Shown here one piece after another: positions 1 through 11,645 of a DNA stretch of 64,000 bases. The stretch comes from Toxorhynchites rutilus septentrionalis (Eukaryota; Arthropoda; Insecta; Diptera; Culicidae), in assembly GCF_029784135.1 (NCBI RefSeq), contig NC_073746.1:259198994-259262993 (forward strand), given 5' to 3'. The translations under genes were made by a program, and so were the position numbers. The number at the start of each line of letters is the position of its first letter. Position 1 is the stretch's first letter. Under the pieces are notes generated by a model. It made no database searches. It had not been told where the DNA came from and saw only the letters and a list, made by a program, of their open reading frames with translations.

Positions 1-660
1 ATCCTTTTTTTTTCTAATGTTCCATTCGTAAATTTATGAATAGTATTTTGCTCACATATCATGATACATGAAAGAACGTCTTCATCATGTAGAGAGTCGC
101 ACAGTGCGCACAATTCCCATAACAGCAATCCATCACACGTTAGTGTTTCGTTTTTTTTTGCGACCAAGCTGAGTTGGAGTTTTTGATATGAAGTTTTTTG
201 TGGGAGTAGAATAAATTTCATAGTCTAGAAGCTTTTCAGGAGGAGGTTTGTTGGTTTGTATTTCTTGTTTCGAGCGATTGGCCGTAAATTGCGTGACATT
301 CTCTTCAGACAGAATGTTCGCTATCAAAACTAAATATTGTTGCGAGTAGGTTGGAAAAATGAACAACAATGTTAATAGAACTTGTTTTAATGCACAATTT
401 GAGCAATCGTATGTTATTCAATGTTCATTATCGCATCAATGTTTAAAATGAAACAGAAAATTCTAATACAAAATACATCTTACGGCAACCTATCGATTTG
501 CCAATACACCCATACCTCGCTTTACGGCCTAGATTGGTTCCACAAAATTTGGCCGCAAAGCGAAAAGCCGTATAAGGAATTAATTATTCTAATACGAATT
601 CATACAAATTCAATCGTATCGGTTTCAATTTTAATTAATATGTAACATGGTTTATCATTC
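1..660. other. AT-rich DNA, no gene recognised
   Basis: I see short open frames only and no recognisable protein, RNA or repeat terminus here. The stretch ends where a tRNA-like SINE head begins. Confidence 0.4.
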
Positions 661-940
661 AGGGTGCACCGGTGGCCGAGTGGTTAGCGTATCACATTAT
701 CATGCCGGGTGATCGGGTTCGATTCCCGTTCTGGCCGGGGGAGTTTTCGTCAAAGAAATATTCTTCGACTTGCACTGTGGTCACGCGTATTCTAGAGCTT
801 GCCCCTCGGAATACATTCAAGGCGTGTTATTGGGTAAAGAAATCTCAACTAAGTATTACTAAATGACGCTAATTAATGTATACGTTGAGGCCAAAGTTTC
901 ATAGGGAACGTGAACGCCATTCAAGAAGAAGAAGAAGATG
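661..940 (+). mobile_element. Feilai-like tRNA-derived SINE
   Basis: The head has a polymerase III A box (TGGCCGAGTGGTTAG, about 672-686) and B box (GGTTCGATTCCC, about 715-726), with the spacing of a tRNA gene. A tRNA-unrelated body of about 190 bp follows, and the end is a GAA-repeat tail near 928-940. This matches my recollection of the Feilai SINE family of Aedes mosquitoes, where copies are moved by LINE machinery. It is not a true tRNA gene, because the acceptor stem does not close and the sequence continues as a SINE body. A diverged relative lies at 17365-17568. Confidence 0.8.
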
Positions 941-1434
941 GTTTATCATTCAACATGATAAATCAAAAATACATATAATACAAGTACACATATTTGTACA
1001 AGAAATAATAACAGACTCCGAAATCAAACATTACCATAAACTAGAATTCAACAACTTCATGTTACATAAAATATGTGTATGTAAACAGCAATTCCATGCC
1101 AAACCTACATAGTGGTTCTGTATATCGACATCGAAAAACGTTTTTTTGCCGTTATAGCGAATCATTTTAGGCCGTAAGTCGAAAACGTGCCTTAATTGAA
1201 GAGGGCAGTTATAGTGAAATGCCATATAAAGAGTGGCCGTATAGCGAGGTATGGGTGTAATCATAACATGCCAAAATCAATCAGGGTCACTGTTGCGGTT
1301 CTAGGTCACTTAGACCGGAATCCAACAAGGTTGTTCGATGCTGTGTTTCTATTTGTTTATATTCTTCTCTTCTCCATCTTAAGGGCATCTTTCATTGGAG
1401 ATCGGGATATGATTAAATATATCAATTAATAGCT
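941..1434. other. AT-rich spacer, nothing recognised
   Basis: No supported gene or repeat terminus. The next Helitron-like repeat begins at about 1435. Confidence 0.3.
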
Positions 1435-2290
1435 GACCCGGCAAACTTCGTCCCGCGTAAAATTTATTTCTCGTTATCACATCCATGTTTTTTTACTAAG
1501 CACACGTTCATGAGCCCACTCGCAGAACTATCCATTGATTGATCTTCTAATCTACCCTTTAAAATTATTTTTAACTATAAAATTTCAGTACTTCTACCAA
1601 AAACTCGACATTATATTATCAGATTGTTTTCAGACACAATTCTCGTGCAAAATTTTTCATCAATTTGCACATAACATGTTTCTCCGTTACATGGAAAAAA
1701 ATTTTGATACAGAAAATATGGATAGAATGAAGACAGCCCTAAATCGGACAATTCCTTTCTCGAGTTTTGCTCGTATTAATAGAAGACGCTATAGGAGTGC
1801 GTTTTATCACATTAAAATCCATTTCCACTTTCGAACGAAGATCAATTTCGTTACCGCAAACATCAAATGGACTAACAATGCTTGTCAATATGTAATTGTA
1901 GAACACATGCGAATTTAATTTTTCAAATTTTCCTATTTTCCTTCAGAGTTTCCAAAAATTTTCAATTTCCATGTTTGGTTGGATTATGTGTATTACTTTT
2001 ATGGAACCCTCTCTCCATTCCAGAGAAGGGAGGGGTGTCTTACCATCATAGAAACATTTCTCGTACCAAAAAACTATCACATCCCAAATTTGACTCCATT
2101 TGCTTGATTAATCTTCGAGTTATGCAGAATTTTGTGTTTCAGTTGTATGACAAACCCCCTCCCCTTCCCCCTTAAAAAGGTGGGAGGAGTGTTGAACCAC
2201 CTTAGAAATGTTTCTTGCCCCCTAAAACCTCCACAAGCCAAATTTGGTTCCGTTTGCTTGATTAGTTCTAGTTTTTTTGTTTTTGTACAA
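1435..2290 (+). mobile_element. Helitron-like dispersed repeat, copy 1
   Basis: It begins with the core CTGACCCGGCAAACTTCGT, then runs through a segment shared with 22258-23820 and 47457-48184. The distal part contains units of about 150 bp, each with a C-rich then G-rich run and a motif resembling GAGTTATGCAGAATTTGTG. The GACCCGGCAAAC terminus is, from memory, common in arthropod Helitron-like elements. Assignment to Helitrons is supported here by another element with the same terminus (19146-20270) that contains Rep/helicase coding relics. This copy holds no coding sequence I recognise and is truncated relative to the copy at 22258. Confidence 0.55.
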
Positions 2291-2837
2291 CCGCTTCATA
2301 AAGAAAATTCTGGAAGAGGAGCGGTGCAATAAGACACTACCGCACCAGGTGCGAAAACTCAACTCGACGCCACTGTATACCATACAAATGAAAATTCATA
2401 AATTTGCACTCTTGTTTTATGACAATCCAACAAGAAGAAGAAATAAACAGGCGGCTTAAATGAAAATTGTCAATACTTGTATATCAACGACAACAACGAC
2501 TCTCAGGAAGAAACGTTACAGGAAGGTTGTGTCTGAGGCACGACCGCATAGTTGATGCAGGATGACATTGGGCTATTTGTTGCATATTGATTTTTTTATA
2601 GTTTTGAAAAATTTCACAGATACCGAAGGGAAATGAGTTATACAGAAAACTCAGATGGCGCTGGATAAATTGTTTCCTGCATTATATGTGGATAGAATGA
2701 TAACGGTATATATCGAGGCTGAATAAACAGTTTATCTATTGCTGTTTTCTCTTCGAAATCACATCTCTGATTTTTGGATTTTTGGATATGTTATGTAAAA
2801 GAAAAACTTCAGCTTTCAAAAAAAAAAAATTTAAAAA
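2291..2837. other. Unassigned AT-rich sequence with a repeat fragment
   Basis: Around 2530-2575 there is a CACGACCGCATA-containing fragment that also occurs near 14645, and as reverse complement near 52850 and 62675. At two of those places it adjoins a version of the GACGTAG palindrome. No gene seen. Confidence 0.35.
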
Positions 2838-2935
2838 AAATAGCTGACCCGGCAAACGTTGTTCTGCCATATATATTATTTCTAGTAAATATTTTAACTG
2901 TTCAATTAAAATTAACTAATGTATCGTAAGTGTGT
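2838..2935 (+). mobile_element. Helitron-like terminus fragment
   Basis: It contains TAGCTGACCCGGCAAACG followed by TTGTTCTGCCAT. The same sequence appears reverse-complemented at the right end of the element at 19146-20270. Only the terminus is recognisable. Confidence 0.5.
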
Positions 2936-3769
2936 TGGAATGTTTTAACGATCTATAAAATAAATCGATTGTAATCGATGAAGTATTGATTCCACGTGTA
3001 TATCGAGCAGATACGTGAAGGTTTGACCATGTACCGTGGGAAAGTGGACTTCCCTAACCCGAGTGTGATGTGGAAATGGAGATGAGATCTATCACATACA
3101 GAGAAATGGAGTGCTTTAGACGATGACCGCCGACAAAAATAAAAAAAAAATAAAAAAAAACATTTTTTTTTAGTTAAATACATTTTATTATCGTAATTGT
3201 CATGCTTGACCTCTTTAATGTTAAAAGTAAAGTGAAAAATGTTATATATTTTTGTTGTAAAATGGAAAATAAAACGAAGAAAACCAATATTAATTTTGTT
3301 AAATTGTTGCTAGTTGATGGAAAATACGCGCTATCGTTTTTAATATATATATTAATATATATTATTTTAATTTATATATTAATTTATAAGTGCTGGGTCC
3401 CGTTCATTTGGAAAACGCCTTATACATATTCCATCTGCCATGCAAGGTGATACAAGATTAAGATCACAACGTAGGTAATGAACCATGTTTGTGGTAACAA
3501 TATCGAAAAGTCACCCATATTCCAGAATCCGATTGCTTCGAATCTCGATCGGATCTTACGATTCGTCTTTTGTATTCTGAAATCCGATCGACATGAATTC
3601 ATTCGTGCTATGGAATTTGGCGCAAAATAAACAACAACAAAAATTAATCCATATTCGTGGAGCAATTTACTTTCGATCAGATTAATAAACACGAAAGCCA
3701 ATCTAAATTGCTAAAATTTGAATGAAATCATTACTCGACGTTGTTTAAATACTTAGAAGACAGTCATAA
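2936..3769. other. AT-rich spacer with A/T homopolymers
   Basis: It holds A-rich runs near 3137-3175 and a TA-rich stretch at 3335-3390. I recognise no gene. Confidence 0.35.
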
Positions 3770-4650
3770 CTTAACGTTTCTTCTATAAATCTTCTTGCAT
3801 TTCCGCCAAAACTTTATCCATAATATCACTATCAGAGACAATTTGTGAATGTGATTTTCTGTAGAGTCCTTGGTGGATCACACGATTGAGAGGGATGGCG
3901 GATCCTTCGGCTGACCTTTTTCTTTTGTAATGTTCTAAAAGCGTGTTCATTTCACCCGAGAATTCATTACCATTGTTTCTTCACAGAAATAGCAATAGAA
4001 TTGCATTGCAAGGCTGCCACATTTGCATAATTCGATTGAACTTGAGTTGCGATCCGTACAGGTAATTCTGGTTAGATAGAATTTCAGGGAATAGATGATC
4101 AGTAGATAGATCTGGGATTTCCGAGGAAATTACACTATCCTAAAAACTGAAAATGTGTGTATAAGGTGATCTTTGCTTCTGTCATTCAACCGAATACATC
4201 CAGCAACATTGAACGGAACACGTGCAATTTTGTAATGGAGCTCATTAAAGACATCTTTTTTTTTTTTTTGAATACACGTGCTGTCGTTTTAACAAAGGCT
4301 GTGTCGATGGTGCTCATGATAGCGTCTCGCAAGTGAATGTATTCCGTTGATTGTGTCATAGGAATCGCAGTCGTTCGCTCTCTACCTTTGCGTATATGTT
4401 GACCATGAGTTATTGGTACAGCTCAAGAAATCGTAGAATGATGTTGCCTGACTGCGTCAATTCAGCGCACTCTCTTATTTGTTTCGCCTCTTCCTGCCAC
4501 ATATTTAAAAATAAATAAAAATTCAAAATGAGTAATGATGTTCTTAATGATTGAAGTAACTGTGGCGCGTTGGATCTACACAGGTGTTGTCCAGCCGGTT
4601 TTTTATCAGGATTGATCAAAATAGCGTGATTGTTACTTCGCATCCCGAGC
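3770..4650 (-). pseudogene. Helitron Rep/helicase-like relic
   Basis: The reverse strand reads, from 4640 downward, a segment like INPDKKPAGQHLCRSNAP and then, near 4400-4264, YAKVESERLRFL followed by LRDAIMS in interrupted frames. Both resemble the N-terminal region of Helitron replication-initiator/helicase proteins (the Helitron-like N domain precedes the Rep and helicase domains). The second block also occurs on the plus strand at 19365-19500. Stops, frame changes and a long T-run (about 4254-4269) break the reading frame. The Rep HUH and helicase motifs are not visible, so only part of the gene survives. It cannot encode a working protein. Family assignment rests on remembered motif similarity. 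Confidence 0.5.
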
Positions 4651-5159
4651 ATGTGTGTATTTAGAAAAATTTCAATAATTCATTGCGCTCATCCAAAAAG
4701 GCTTCCAGCTCGCCGGCGATGCGCCTAGCTTTAGTCGAATTGAGATTACTTGCGTATGTATGGAGTGAAAGTTTGATAAAGAGGTCGAAGTGCCATCTGG
4801 CATTTAACAACGTAAAAAAATTCGTCATGTTTGAAAAACGAACGGCTGATCATTTATTTGGTATTGTTTATATCAAAATACAAATATCACGATTAAAAAT
4901 AGGAGATAGTGGTGAAAATTTTCTATACATGTATTTTTCGAAACCAAATTTATGCAGAAAATACAAAAATAAAATTATTCAGAAAAAAAAATTTCTTGCA
5001 TATGACACCTCAAATCGATATTAAATATACAGTAATCGGTATCCTGGCGGTATCATATGGTCGGTGTTAAGTCATACCGGGCCATGTGACATTTTTATGA
5101 TTTCGAGAAAAACGAACATAAAGTTTAATGCTCTGCAATTTTCAAAGCATTTAGTTTTT
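4651..5159. other. AT-rich spacer, no gene recognised
   Basis: An open frame of 113 codons (4683-5024, plus) shows no recognisable domain and AT-rich composition, and is most likely chance. The stretch ends in T5 immediately before a family palindrome. Confidence 0.35.
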
Positions 5160-5635
5160 GACGTAGGACTACGTCTAACCGGAAGATGTAGGGTGTGAAA
5201 TGAAAATCTAGGCACTGAACAAGTAGGAAAAAATGCAAGATTTGGAACGCTTATAACTCGGGCATTTCTCAATAGATCGCAAAGGTGTTTGCATCAATTG
5301 ATAGGAAATATATCTACGCATCTATCATAACGAATAACATTTCATTTTTCTTGAGATAAACAATTGAATAATTTGATTGGTCCATTTTGTGCTCCTCAAA
5401 TCGTACCGACCAAAACGGGCAACCAGAGCAGCAGCGAAATAGAATGAAGCACGATTGGGAAGAAAAAAGAAAAAAAATGAACGAAACATTGGTCGCAGTC
5501 TCACACATACGTAATTCTCGAGTCAGCCAGTCAGCTTAAAAATCCCCGCTCCGATGCCGTAACGATCATTCTCATCCAAACCATACACCACATCGTTTCG
5601 CATCACATCACATCAACAAACCAACACAAGCAGCC

Positions 5636-5933
5636 ATGTCTGGACATGGCAAAGGAGCAAAGGAGCAAAGGAGGATCGCGACGATAAGAAAACCCGCATT
5701 CAGAACAGACTACAATCGGTTCCGTGGACACCAAGACAACAACAGGCAGTTGCAGTGAGTGGCGAGTGGCAAACGCAATCGCAAAAGCAGGTAGCAGAAG
5801 AAAAAAGTTTGTTCTTTATTCAAACTACTTTGGTGGCAAATCCAGAACAAGGCGGCATCGAGGGCGTTCGAAATGGTTTTTTTCAAAACCACGAGTATTG
5901 AGTTTTATAAATTGGAACCATTCCATAAAACAC
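5636..5933 (+). pseudogene. Histone H2A pseudogene, internally deleted (copy A)
   Basis: The ATG at 5636 opens MSGHGKG, the H2A N-terminus, then an internal deletion joins directly to sequence matching the region around ARDNKKTRI of H2A (here encoding RDDKKTRIQ in another frame). Normal insect H2A is about 124 residues. Here the central histone fold is lost and the remaining 3' part is frameshifted, so no histone can be made. The start is chosen because the leader just before the ATG (ACACAAGCAGCC) is shared by copies C and D. Downstream, at 5934-5949, is the histone 3' stem-loop. Product identity is confident; loss of function is evident from the sequence. Confidence 0.75.
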
Positions 5934-5949
5934 GGCGCTTATCAGGGCC
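5934..5949 (+). terminator. Histone mRNA 3' stem-loop (H2A, copy A)
   Basis: GGCGCTTATCAGGGCC fits the replication-dependent histone stem-loop (6-bp stem, 4-nt loop) with one stem mismatch, G opposite G at the fourth pair. The same mismatch is present in copies C, D and E. Confidence 0.7.
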
Positions 5950-6173
5950 ATTAAACCTTTCAAAAAAAGAGTTCACGAAATACAGTTATATAACATGCAT
6001 TCTAAAATAATATCCAAAATAATAATAAAACACAAATTGATTTTTTCATAATTTGTTTGCCAGGATATGATGGGTATGTGAATTTGTCAGTTGTTCTGAG
6101 TTTATTGATGGTTGTGGACTTTCGCAATTATTCAATTTTCACCAATTCTTAAATTGCCTCCAGATTGAAAGTA

Positions 6174-6399
6174 CAGTAATTTACATTTATTTCAACATTT
6201 AGCTAATTGGACGGACATGTAATGCAACATATTTGGTTGGACATTTTTGTAAACATAGAAATCGGGATCCAAATTATGATCCCACATTGAAAGTCGACAC
6301 TGTACTACTGTCATCGCAGATGTTCAATTACAGGTTAAAATCGCTTCCAATGCGACACTGAGTGGTGCTTCGGCACGTCGCATTAAGTGTAATTTACTG
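6174..6399. mobile_element. TA-flanked MITE with CAGTAATTTACAT termini
   Basis: 226 bp, flanked by TA on both sides (6172-6173 and 6400-6401). The left end CAGTAATTTACATT and right end AATTTACTG are inverted. It is related to the clean copy at 13925-14182. TA duplication and ends suggest a Tc1/mariner-superfamily MITE. It lies between the H2A and H2B pseudogenes of copy A. Confidence 0.75.
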
Positions 6400-6556
6400 T
6401 ACAACATGTCACAATCTGGATGGGAAGTAATTTTCTAACTGTGAAAGCTGTGGCGAGTGGCAAACGCAATCGCTAAACAGGAAGGTTTAGCCGAACAAGA
6501 TGGGGATATCGAGTGATAACAAAACCATAAACTCTTTAGATTAAAGATGATTTTGT

Positions 6557-6572
6557 GGTCCTGAAAAGGACC
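6557..6572 (-). terminator. Histone mRNA 3' stem-loop (H2B, copy A)
   Basis: The reverse strand reads GGTCCTTTTCAGGACC followed by ACAAA, a perfect histone 3' stem-loop with the usual A-rich flank. It lies about 45 bp past the H2B stop codon. Confidence 0.85.
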
Positions 6573-6615
6573 CTTTTTAGGGTTTGCTTCCGGATCAGCA
6601 GTCGGAAAACGCTCT

Positions 6616-6965
6616 TTACTTGGAGCAGGTATACTTCGTCACCGCTTTGGTACCTTCGGAAACCGCATGCAAGTTCACCGGGCAGCAACAGACTGATTGC
6701 GATCTGAATTTCCCACGCCGTAATGGTTGACCGTTTATTGTAGTGGATCAGACGCGGAGCTTCTGCTACGATACGCTCAAAGATGCATTGACGCTCATCG
6801 TCTTTGATGAGAAACCGGTGTCGGAATGATCCTGATTCAGCACCTTATGATGTAGATAGCATATGATTCCTTCTCCTTCTTCTTGTCGGTTTCCGAAATA
6901 TTCTTCTGCGCCGTGCCGAACTTTTTGGCGTCTTTTCCACTATTCCACTAGTCTTCGGTGCCTTC
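6616..6965 (-). pseudogene. Histone H2B pseudogene (copy A)
   Basis: The reverse strand encodes, in broken frames, the H2B landmarks in order: KTSG near the N-terminus, [19 protein letters not shown], a degraded central region, [23 protein letters not shown], then [17 protein letters not shown] sequence ending in TAA at 6616-6618. Insect H2B is about 124 residues, so near full length is represented, but frameshifts and a stop after YAIYI break it. H2B is a nucleosome core histone; this copy cannot make one. It converges on the H2A pseudogene at 5636, and its perfect 3' stem-loop is at 6557-6572. Confidence 0.8.
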
Positions 6966-6984
6966 GTGTTAGAAACAACTGCAT

Positions 6985-7140
6985 GTGAATGCAACGAGCG
7001 AACAAATCGTAATGAATATATTTTTTTGCCATCGCTGCATTTTAACGCTCATTCGTTCGTCTCGTTGGACTCGCCCCTTTGGCTGAGTCTGCCGATTTGT
7101 CTCTATCCTGTGAGTGTGTACCGCTAGAGTACAAAACGCG
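6985..7140 (-). promoter_or_regulatory. H2B upstream region (degraded histone promoter)
   Basis: This segment directly precedes the H2B pseudogene. It is shared with 37085-37315, where it lies between divergent H2B and H2A remnants, and with the end of copy D. I infer a shared divergent histone promoter; no convincing TATA box is visible. Confidence 0.4.
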
Positions 7141-7240
7141 CGGACCCCACGAGTTCCAGTAGAAGTACTAGGAAATTCATAGTAAAAGGAATTTGTAAAG
7201 GTTAAAAAATAATCAATTAACAGTTCTGCGATTGAACCCA

Positions 7241-7744
7241 TGGACGTTCACTTCGTAAGAAAACGTGAATATTTGAAAGTATCTTTAACAAAAAAATATT
7301 TTGGGCGAGAAAAAGTATATATATAATTTAAATACTGGTCGAATAAGAGAAAGTACTATGAGTTTAAATAAACAAAAAACATTTAAAAAAACTATTGATT
7401 TTATCTAAAATCCGGAACCCGGTTGTTACCGTATATCCGTTTCATCTCTATTTTCAATCCAGTCTACACCCAAAGTTATTTTTAGTCAATGTTATGGCAT
7501 CACGATTTATCACATTAAATTAGCCGAAAAATAACAGAAAATGTTCTACTTCCCAATACGTGTACATCATTTGTATAATATATATGCTAGAGTCAATATG
7601 AGCGAGCGAAACAGGAGGCACATTTGAATGAGAGCATCTGAAAGGTTTACGTATAGTTTGCCTAGACAGAGAAATATATATTCTCGTTCATGTTCTTCTT
7701 TATCCTCTTAGAAAACACTTTCCAACTTCATTTACCATGGTTAT
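7241..7744. other. AT-rich spacer, nothing recognised
   Basis: No gene or repeat end that I can support. Confidence 0.3.
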
Positions 7745-7880
7745 CACACTTCCATATAACAGCACTGGCATCTATACGGATAGCGTGGACGTGTGAAATA
7801 GCTTTGCGTTCCAGCCGCCCTTGGTTCGATCCCCATTGACGTCGTATGGACTTTTTTTTTGCACAATCCCAAATGAAATG
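7745..7880 (+). mobile_element. tRNA-like SINE or tRNA-derived fragment
   Basis: A possible A box around 7765-7787 (GGCATCTATACGGATAGCG) is followed by a B box, GGTTCGATCCC (7822-7832), then a short T-run. Spacing resembles a tRNA but the arms do not pair well, so I call a SINE-type relic rather than a tRNA gene. Confidence 0.4.
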
Positions 7881-10720
7881 AGAAAAGAAAACAAAAAGAG
7901 ATATCTGCTCGCATATATAAACCTTTTTTAAGCTTAAAACAGCTCATTATTTGTGCATTTGACCCTCTAGCACACGAAATGCCATTATTTCTACCAAGAT
8001 GAAAAGTTTTCAGCCATCGCTAGTTTGGGTGTAGAAATGATCAGTCTGTATATCCGATGCTCTGCACTAGCTCCAGAAACATGGCAAGCAGAATATTCAT
8101 TGGTTGCGGCGGCTGAACAACCGTCATAAAAAGCGTGGAATCAAAAAAAAAAATTCTCTATAACTTCAGCGTTCCGAACAGCTGAATTTCTGATAACATA
8201 TTTATATTTTCGCTGGTAGCTGCATATAGTGTATGAAAATTTCCTCATGGTATGAAAAAGTCAGTAGCTTAATGTGTGTTTGGATTGGTTCTCGACTTAA
8301 TCCGCATTGCTGTTAGAATTGGGTTAGGTTGGTCTGCATGGGTTTTATATAGAGTGTATTGATGACAGCGCTTATTACTTGCAACATAATTTGGTATCCT
8401 TTTTCTGGAGGATCTCGGATCAATAAACTTACGCAGTAGAGCCAGCTTCTACCAGATGGTCTCCTCACGCTTACTATCCTTTAGTACCGCCAGCTTCCGT
8501 CTCGAATATCCGGAATACTCGTAGCCACGCAGTCAACAGTATGGTCTGCTACGGAACAACTCCCTCCTCTCAGCATCAGCGGACCTTCCACCAGATGGAA
8601 GATGAGTTTATTTTCTGGCTTCGTAATATACGAGTAAACAAACGGATAAGACTAACTTATTTCTTCGTCAGCAAGCTTTGGGCTCCCCGGTATACACCGG
8701 GAAATCGTCCCATAATAGAAGCCAAGCTGTGTTTGTCCGTTTCCCTTCCCGGAACGGGTGTCATCTGGTAGTGTTCTGGCAGCAGTAGTAGCTGCAGTAG
8801 TTGGAATGCCAGTGTCGTACTATACACACCCAGCAGCGTTGTGAAATTAGTCCCAATGTTGGCTTCATTCTTGCAAGGATTACCAACATTTTTGGAAGGA
8901 TAGGAAGGAAAGATACCGTTTTGCGTTGACGAGCAAGAAGTGCCACACGGTGGAAGTTTATTGCCGCCTCCGTTTCTCGTCTCTGGGAGAGTAACGAAAT
9001 TTAATGCAAAACCCGGCTGGAGCAGATCGCAGCGCCAGGTAGAATGAATTGACGCACTAATTTCGTTTGCCTTACCAAAATGAGTAATTGCAATGCGGCG
9101 CAATGTGTACTTCCATTCCACGAACCCAAGTTATAATTAAGTAATAAAAGCGTCCCAATAAAAGAGGGTAGGATTTTCGCACGAGAATTCATCAGGAAGA
9201 AAAACATGGTTCCGTATCTGTTGTCATAACACGCTCCTGTTGAGAAGTTAAAATTTCCTTCTCGAAAAGCATCACCCACTCTCTTGCATGCTGCTTGTTT
9301 TAATGAACCAAAATATAAAAGTGAAATGCCAGAGAGGTAAGAGCAAAAAAGAAGAAAAAACACCGAAAAGTTTGTTCCCCGAGGTTGGCATAACATTTTC
9401 GCGGTTCTCATCCGTCACGCAGCTGTCGTTTCACCTGAATTTATGGTTCTCAACTTTTTCCGTCGGTGAATCTCGTCTCGCAGCAGATCATGGAGGATCA
9501 TACGGTGCCAAAAGTGACAACAGCTCCCGGCAACTCCCGGGCGTCACCTCTGTATCAACCGAAGACGCCGCTGCTGTCGCCACAAGTCGGGGTGTATTAG
9601 GTGGCATTAGGTGCCTCTATTAGCGCACACCTGGCAAGAAATTTTGGCTCGAGGGGATTTGATCCCCGCGCGGGATGTTCGCCGAAATTGGATCAACTTT
9701 TGTGGCAGAATGATACACGGCTGGAACGGCGCGATGTTTGGAAATTGTGACAAAAAGTTTTGATGTTGGTTCAGTCGAATGATGAAAATCAAGGAGCATT
9801 TTAGAAGTCTCTCGCTTTTGGTCTAAATGCAGCCGCCTTCAATACTATCTATTGTTAGCACTAAAAGTCGAGAACACTGAAAGCTTTTTTGTTCGTTTCA
9901 CTGTCATTTTATGTAATAAACGCGAGCACAACTGGCAGCGGCCTAGAGCAGGTGGTACAATTTCTACTATGTACACATTCATCCTTTACCGTCCAGGGAC
10001 CCTATCGTAAAACCGCAGTAAACAGCACATCCCAATGAAGGTGTGACTTATGCTGTTCATCATATGCCGCATTACAAACAAAGTCAGCATGAAGCCGTCG
10101 TCACGTACAATGCGTCATGCGGCGCTCCAAGGTATTTTCACCTATAACTCGAGGTAAAATGGTCCAATATTAGATTTTTTACATGTCTTTTATGCGCCTC
10201 AACCCGACATCGGCGCAAAATTTGATGTTCGCTAAATGACCTGGGTTATAGTGAACGTAACACACAACCGCCGTAAATACGCTCAATGAAGCGACCCCCC
10301 TCTCCGCGCTCATATATGTTTTGATGGATTACAGGAGGATTTTCGTTGTTTTAAGAAGCGTGTAAAATGGAGGCATAAAGCTTTAACGATCTTTAAGTTT
10401 GGCTTCCAAAACGGTACTTGCTAATCATGCTTCATGAAAAATTCATTTGGTGTTTCTCTGCTTTCAGCTTCTTACTCCATAGGGATCATTTGTATGTGCT
10501 ACGCTTTTGCAGGGATTTTTTATATCCATAGCATTTGGAACTTATACCGAATATCCGGAAATCTGGAATGATGTGATTTACTCTAAGTTGGGGACCCTTC
10601 CATATTGAATTGGGTACAGCGATTGGATGTTTCTTATGAGTAAAAACCATAGCTTCGTTACACCTACCGTACCGCAATTTGGGAACACTCGTTAATTTTA
10701 AACTCAAATTGTCTTAAGGG
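7881..10720. other. Low-repeat sequence, no gene recognised
   Basis: Between 8350 and 9800 composition is more balanced and I find none of the window's repeat families. Open frames exist (for example 8657-9121 minus, 154 codons), but their translations show no domain, signal peptide or known motif that I recognise. It may be ordinary intergenic or intronic DNA. Flanks 7881-8350 and 9800-10720 are AT-richer and also empty of recognisable features. Confidence 0.35.
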
Positions 10721-10721
10721 A

Positions 10722-11060
10722 TCGGACTTAAGGGAGAAATCGAAAAATCACCCAAGGGAGGAGTGAAGGAAATCGGGGGTTTAAAAAAAATGTTTTGATG
10801 CCAAATGTCTTAAAATTCCGTGAAACGTCTAGATCTACTGTCATCTAGAAAATTTAGTTTTGTCGAAATCGAAACTGGGACTTTTTTTGTTTTTTTCGGA
10901 ATACGAGGCAAAACTTATGGTTGTGGATGCCGATAAAAATAGTTATCTCGATTTTTCATTCGGAACTTGCAGCGAAATGTTTGCACGATAATATATCCAA
11001 TGCAAAATGTTAGCTTAACCGGACTTCAATTACAGGCAAACCTTTTTTTTTTGTACGGGG
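10722..11060 (+). repeat. Dispersed repeat R, copy 1
   Basis: It starts near GGACTTAAGGGAGA and contains TCGATTTTTCATTCGGAAC near 10952-10970. Copies occur at 12160-12300, 16965-17245 (reverse) and 28745-29545. No coding capacity. Confidence 0.5.
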
Positions 11061-11289
11061 GAAAGTAACCGCATAAAAAAAAATCACATAAAAAAAACGT
11101 ACAAAACTTCAACAGTAGCCAGTAGTTATATTGAGCTCAAAACTACCAAATATATAATAAAATAAGAAAGATGATTTTTGGACATTAAAATTTGATGCGG
11201 GGTAATTTGATCCAGTGTGTATTTCATCGAAAAAACACATACTTATGTTTATGTAAAGTAATACAAGATGATATTATAATCAGTAACAA

Positions 11290-11510
11290 TGTTCAAGGAT
11301 CGATACCAGGTGTCTTGGCCAGATTCCTGACCAGAGAAATTGCATTGAGACCATTTCGAATTCTCCATGGATCTTTTCACTGTTGTTCGAGAATTTTCAA
11401 ACAGTTTCGATGCTTGGTCAAAGAAAATCCGTCCTTGATAGCCTGCGTTGGTCTCTCAAGCTCTTTCTTCTTCCAACGTTGTCTGTCCATCCTTTTTTTG
11501 TAATTCAGTG
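11290..11510 (-). pseudogene. Possible psq/pogo-type helix-turn-helix fragment
   Basis: The reverse strand can be read, with one frame change, as QAIKDGFSLTK then SKLFENSRTTVKRSM. This resembles the pipsqueak-type HTH DNA-binding domain seen in pogo-like transposases and CENP-B-like proteins. The frame is broken and there is no catalytic domain next to it, so this is a weak call from motif appearance alone. Confidence 0.25.
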
Positions 11511-11579
11511 GCATCTAGAATCAATGAGACCAAAGAAAAGCTTCAAACCTGTAGGACCAATTCACCCCACAGAAACGTG

Positions 11580-11645
11580 TTTAATTTTTGCAAAACTTCC
11601 CAGATGTGGGATGACATACATCTGAGAAGTTTTGCAAAAATTAAA
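11580..11645. other. Near-perfect hairpin, 27-bp arms, 12-nt loop
   Basis: Left arm 11580-11606 and right arm 11619-11645 are inverted copies with a single mismatch (CCCAGATG against CATCTGAG). The loop is 11607-11618. It does not coincide with a repeat that I see elsewhere in the window. A precursor-like small-RNA hairpin or a palindromic repeat remnant are both possible. Confidence 0.8.

Larger units (their letters stand above)
5160..7240 (+). mobile_element. T-run family element, histone cargo, copy A
   Basis: The left end is GACGTAGGACTACGTC (5160-5175), preceded by T5. It then carries, in order: an H2A promoter-like region with an ATTGG (CCAAT-type) box near 5377, an H2A pseudogene (plus), a TA-flanked MITE, an H2B pseudogene (minus) and the H2B upstream region. 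The same order is found in copy D (54761-56862) and, reversed, in copy C (36181-38784). I do not find the canonical hairpin end on the right, so this copy is probably truncated near 7140-7240. Compared with copies C and D it retains the full-length MITE, so it represents an older arrangement at that position. Confidence 0.6.

Noticed and set aside
672..745. A true tRNA gene
   Set aside because: A and B boxes are present, but the acceptor stem does not pair and the sequence continues into a SINE body with a GAA tail.
8657..9121. 154-codon open frame on the minus strand
   Set aside because: No recognisable domain, and overlapping frames of similar size exist on both strands; length alone is not convincing in moderately GC-rich DNA.
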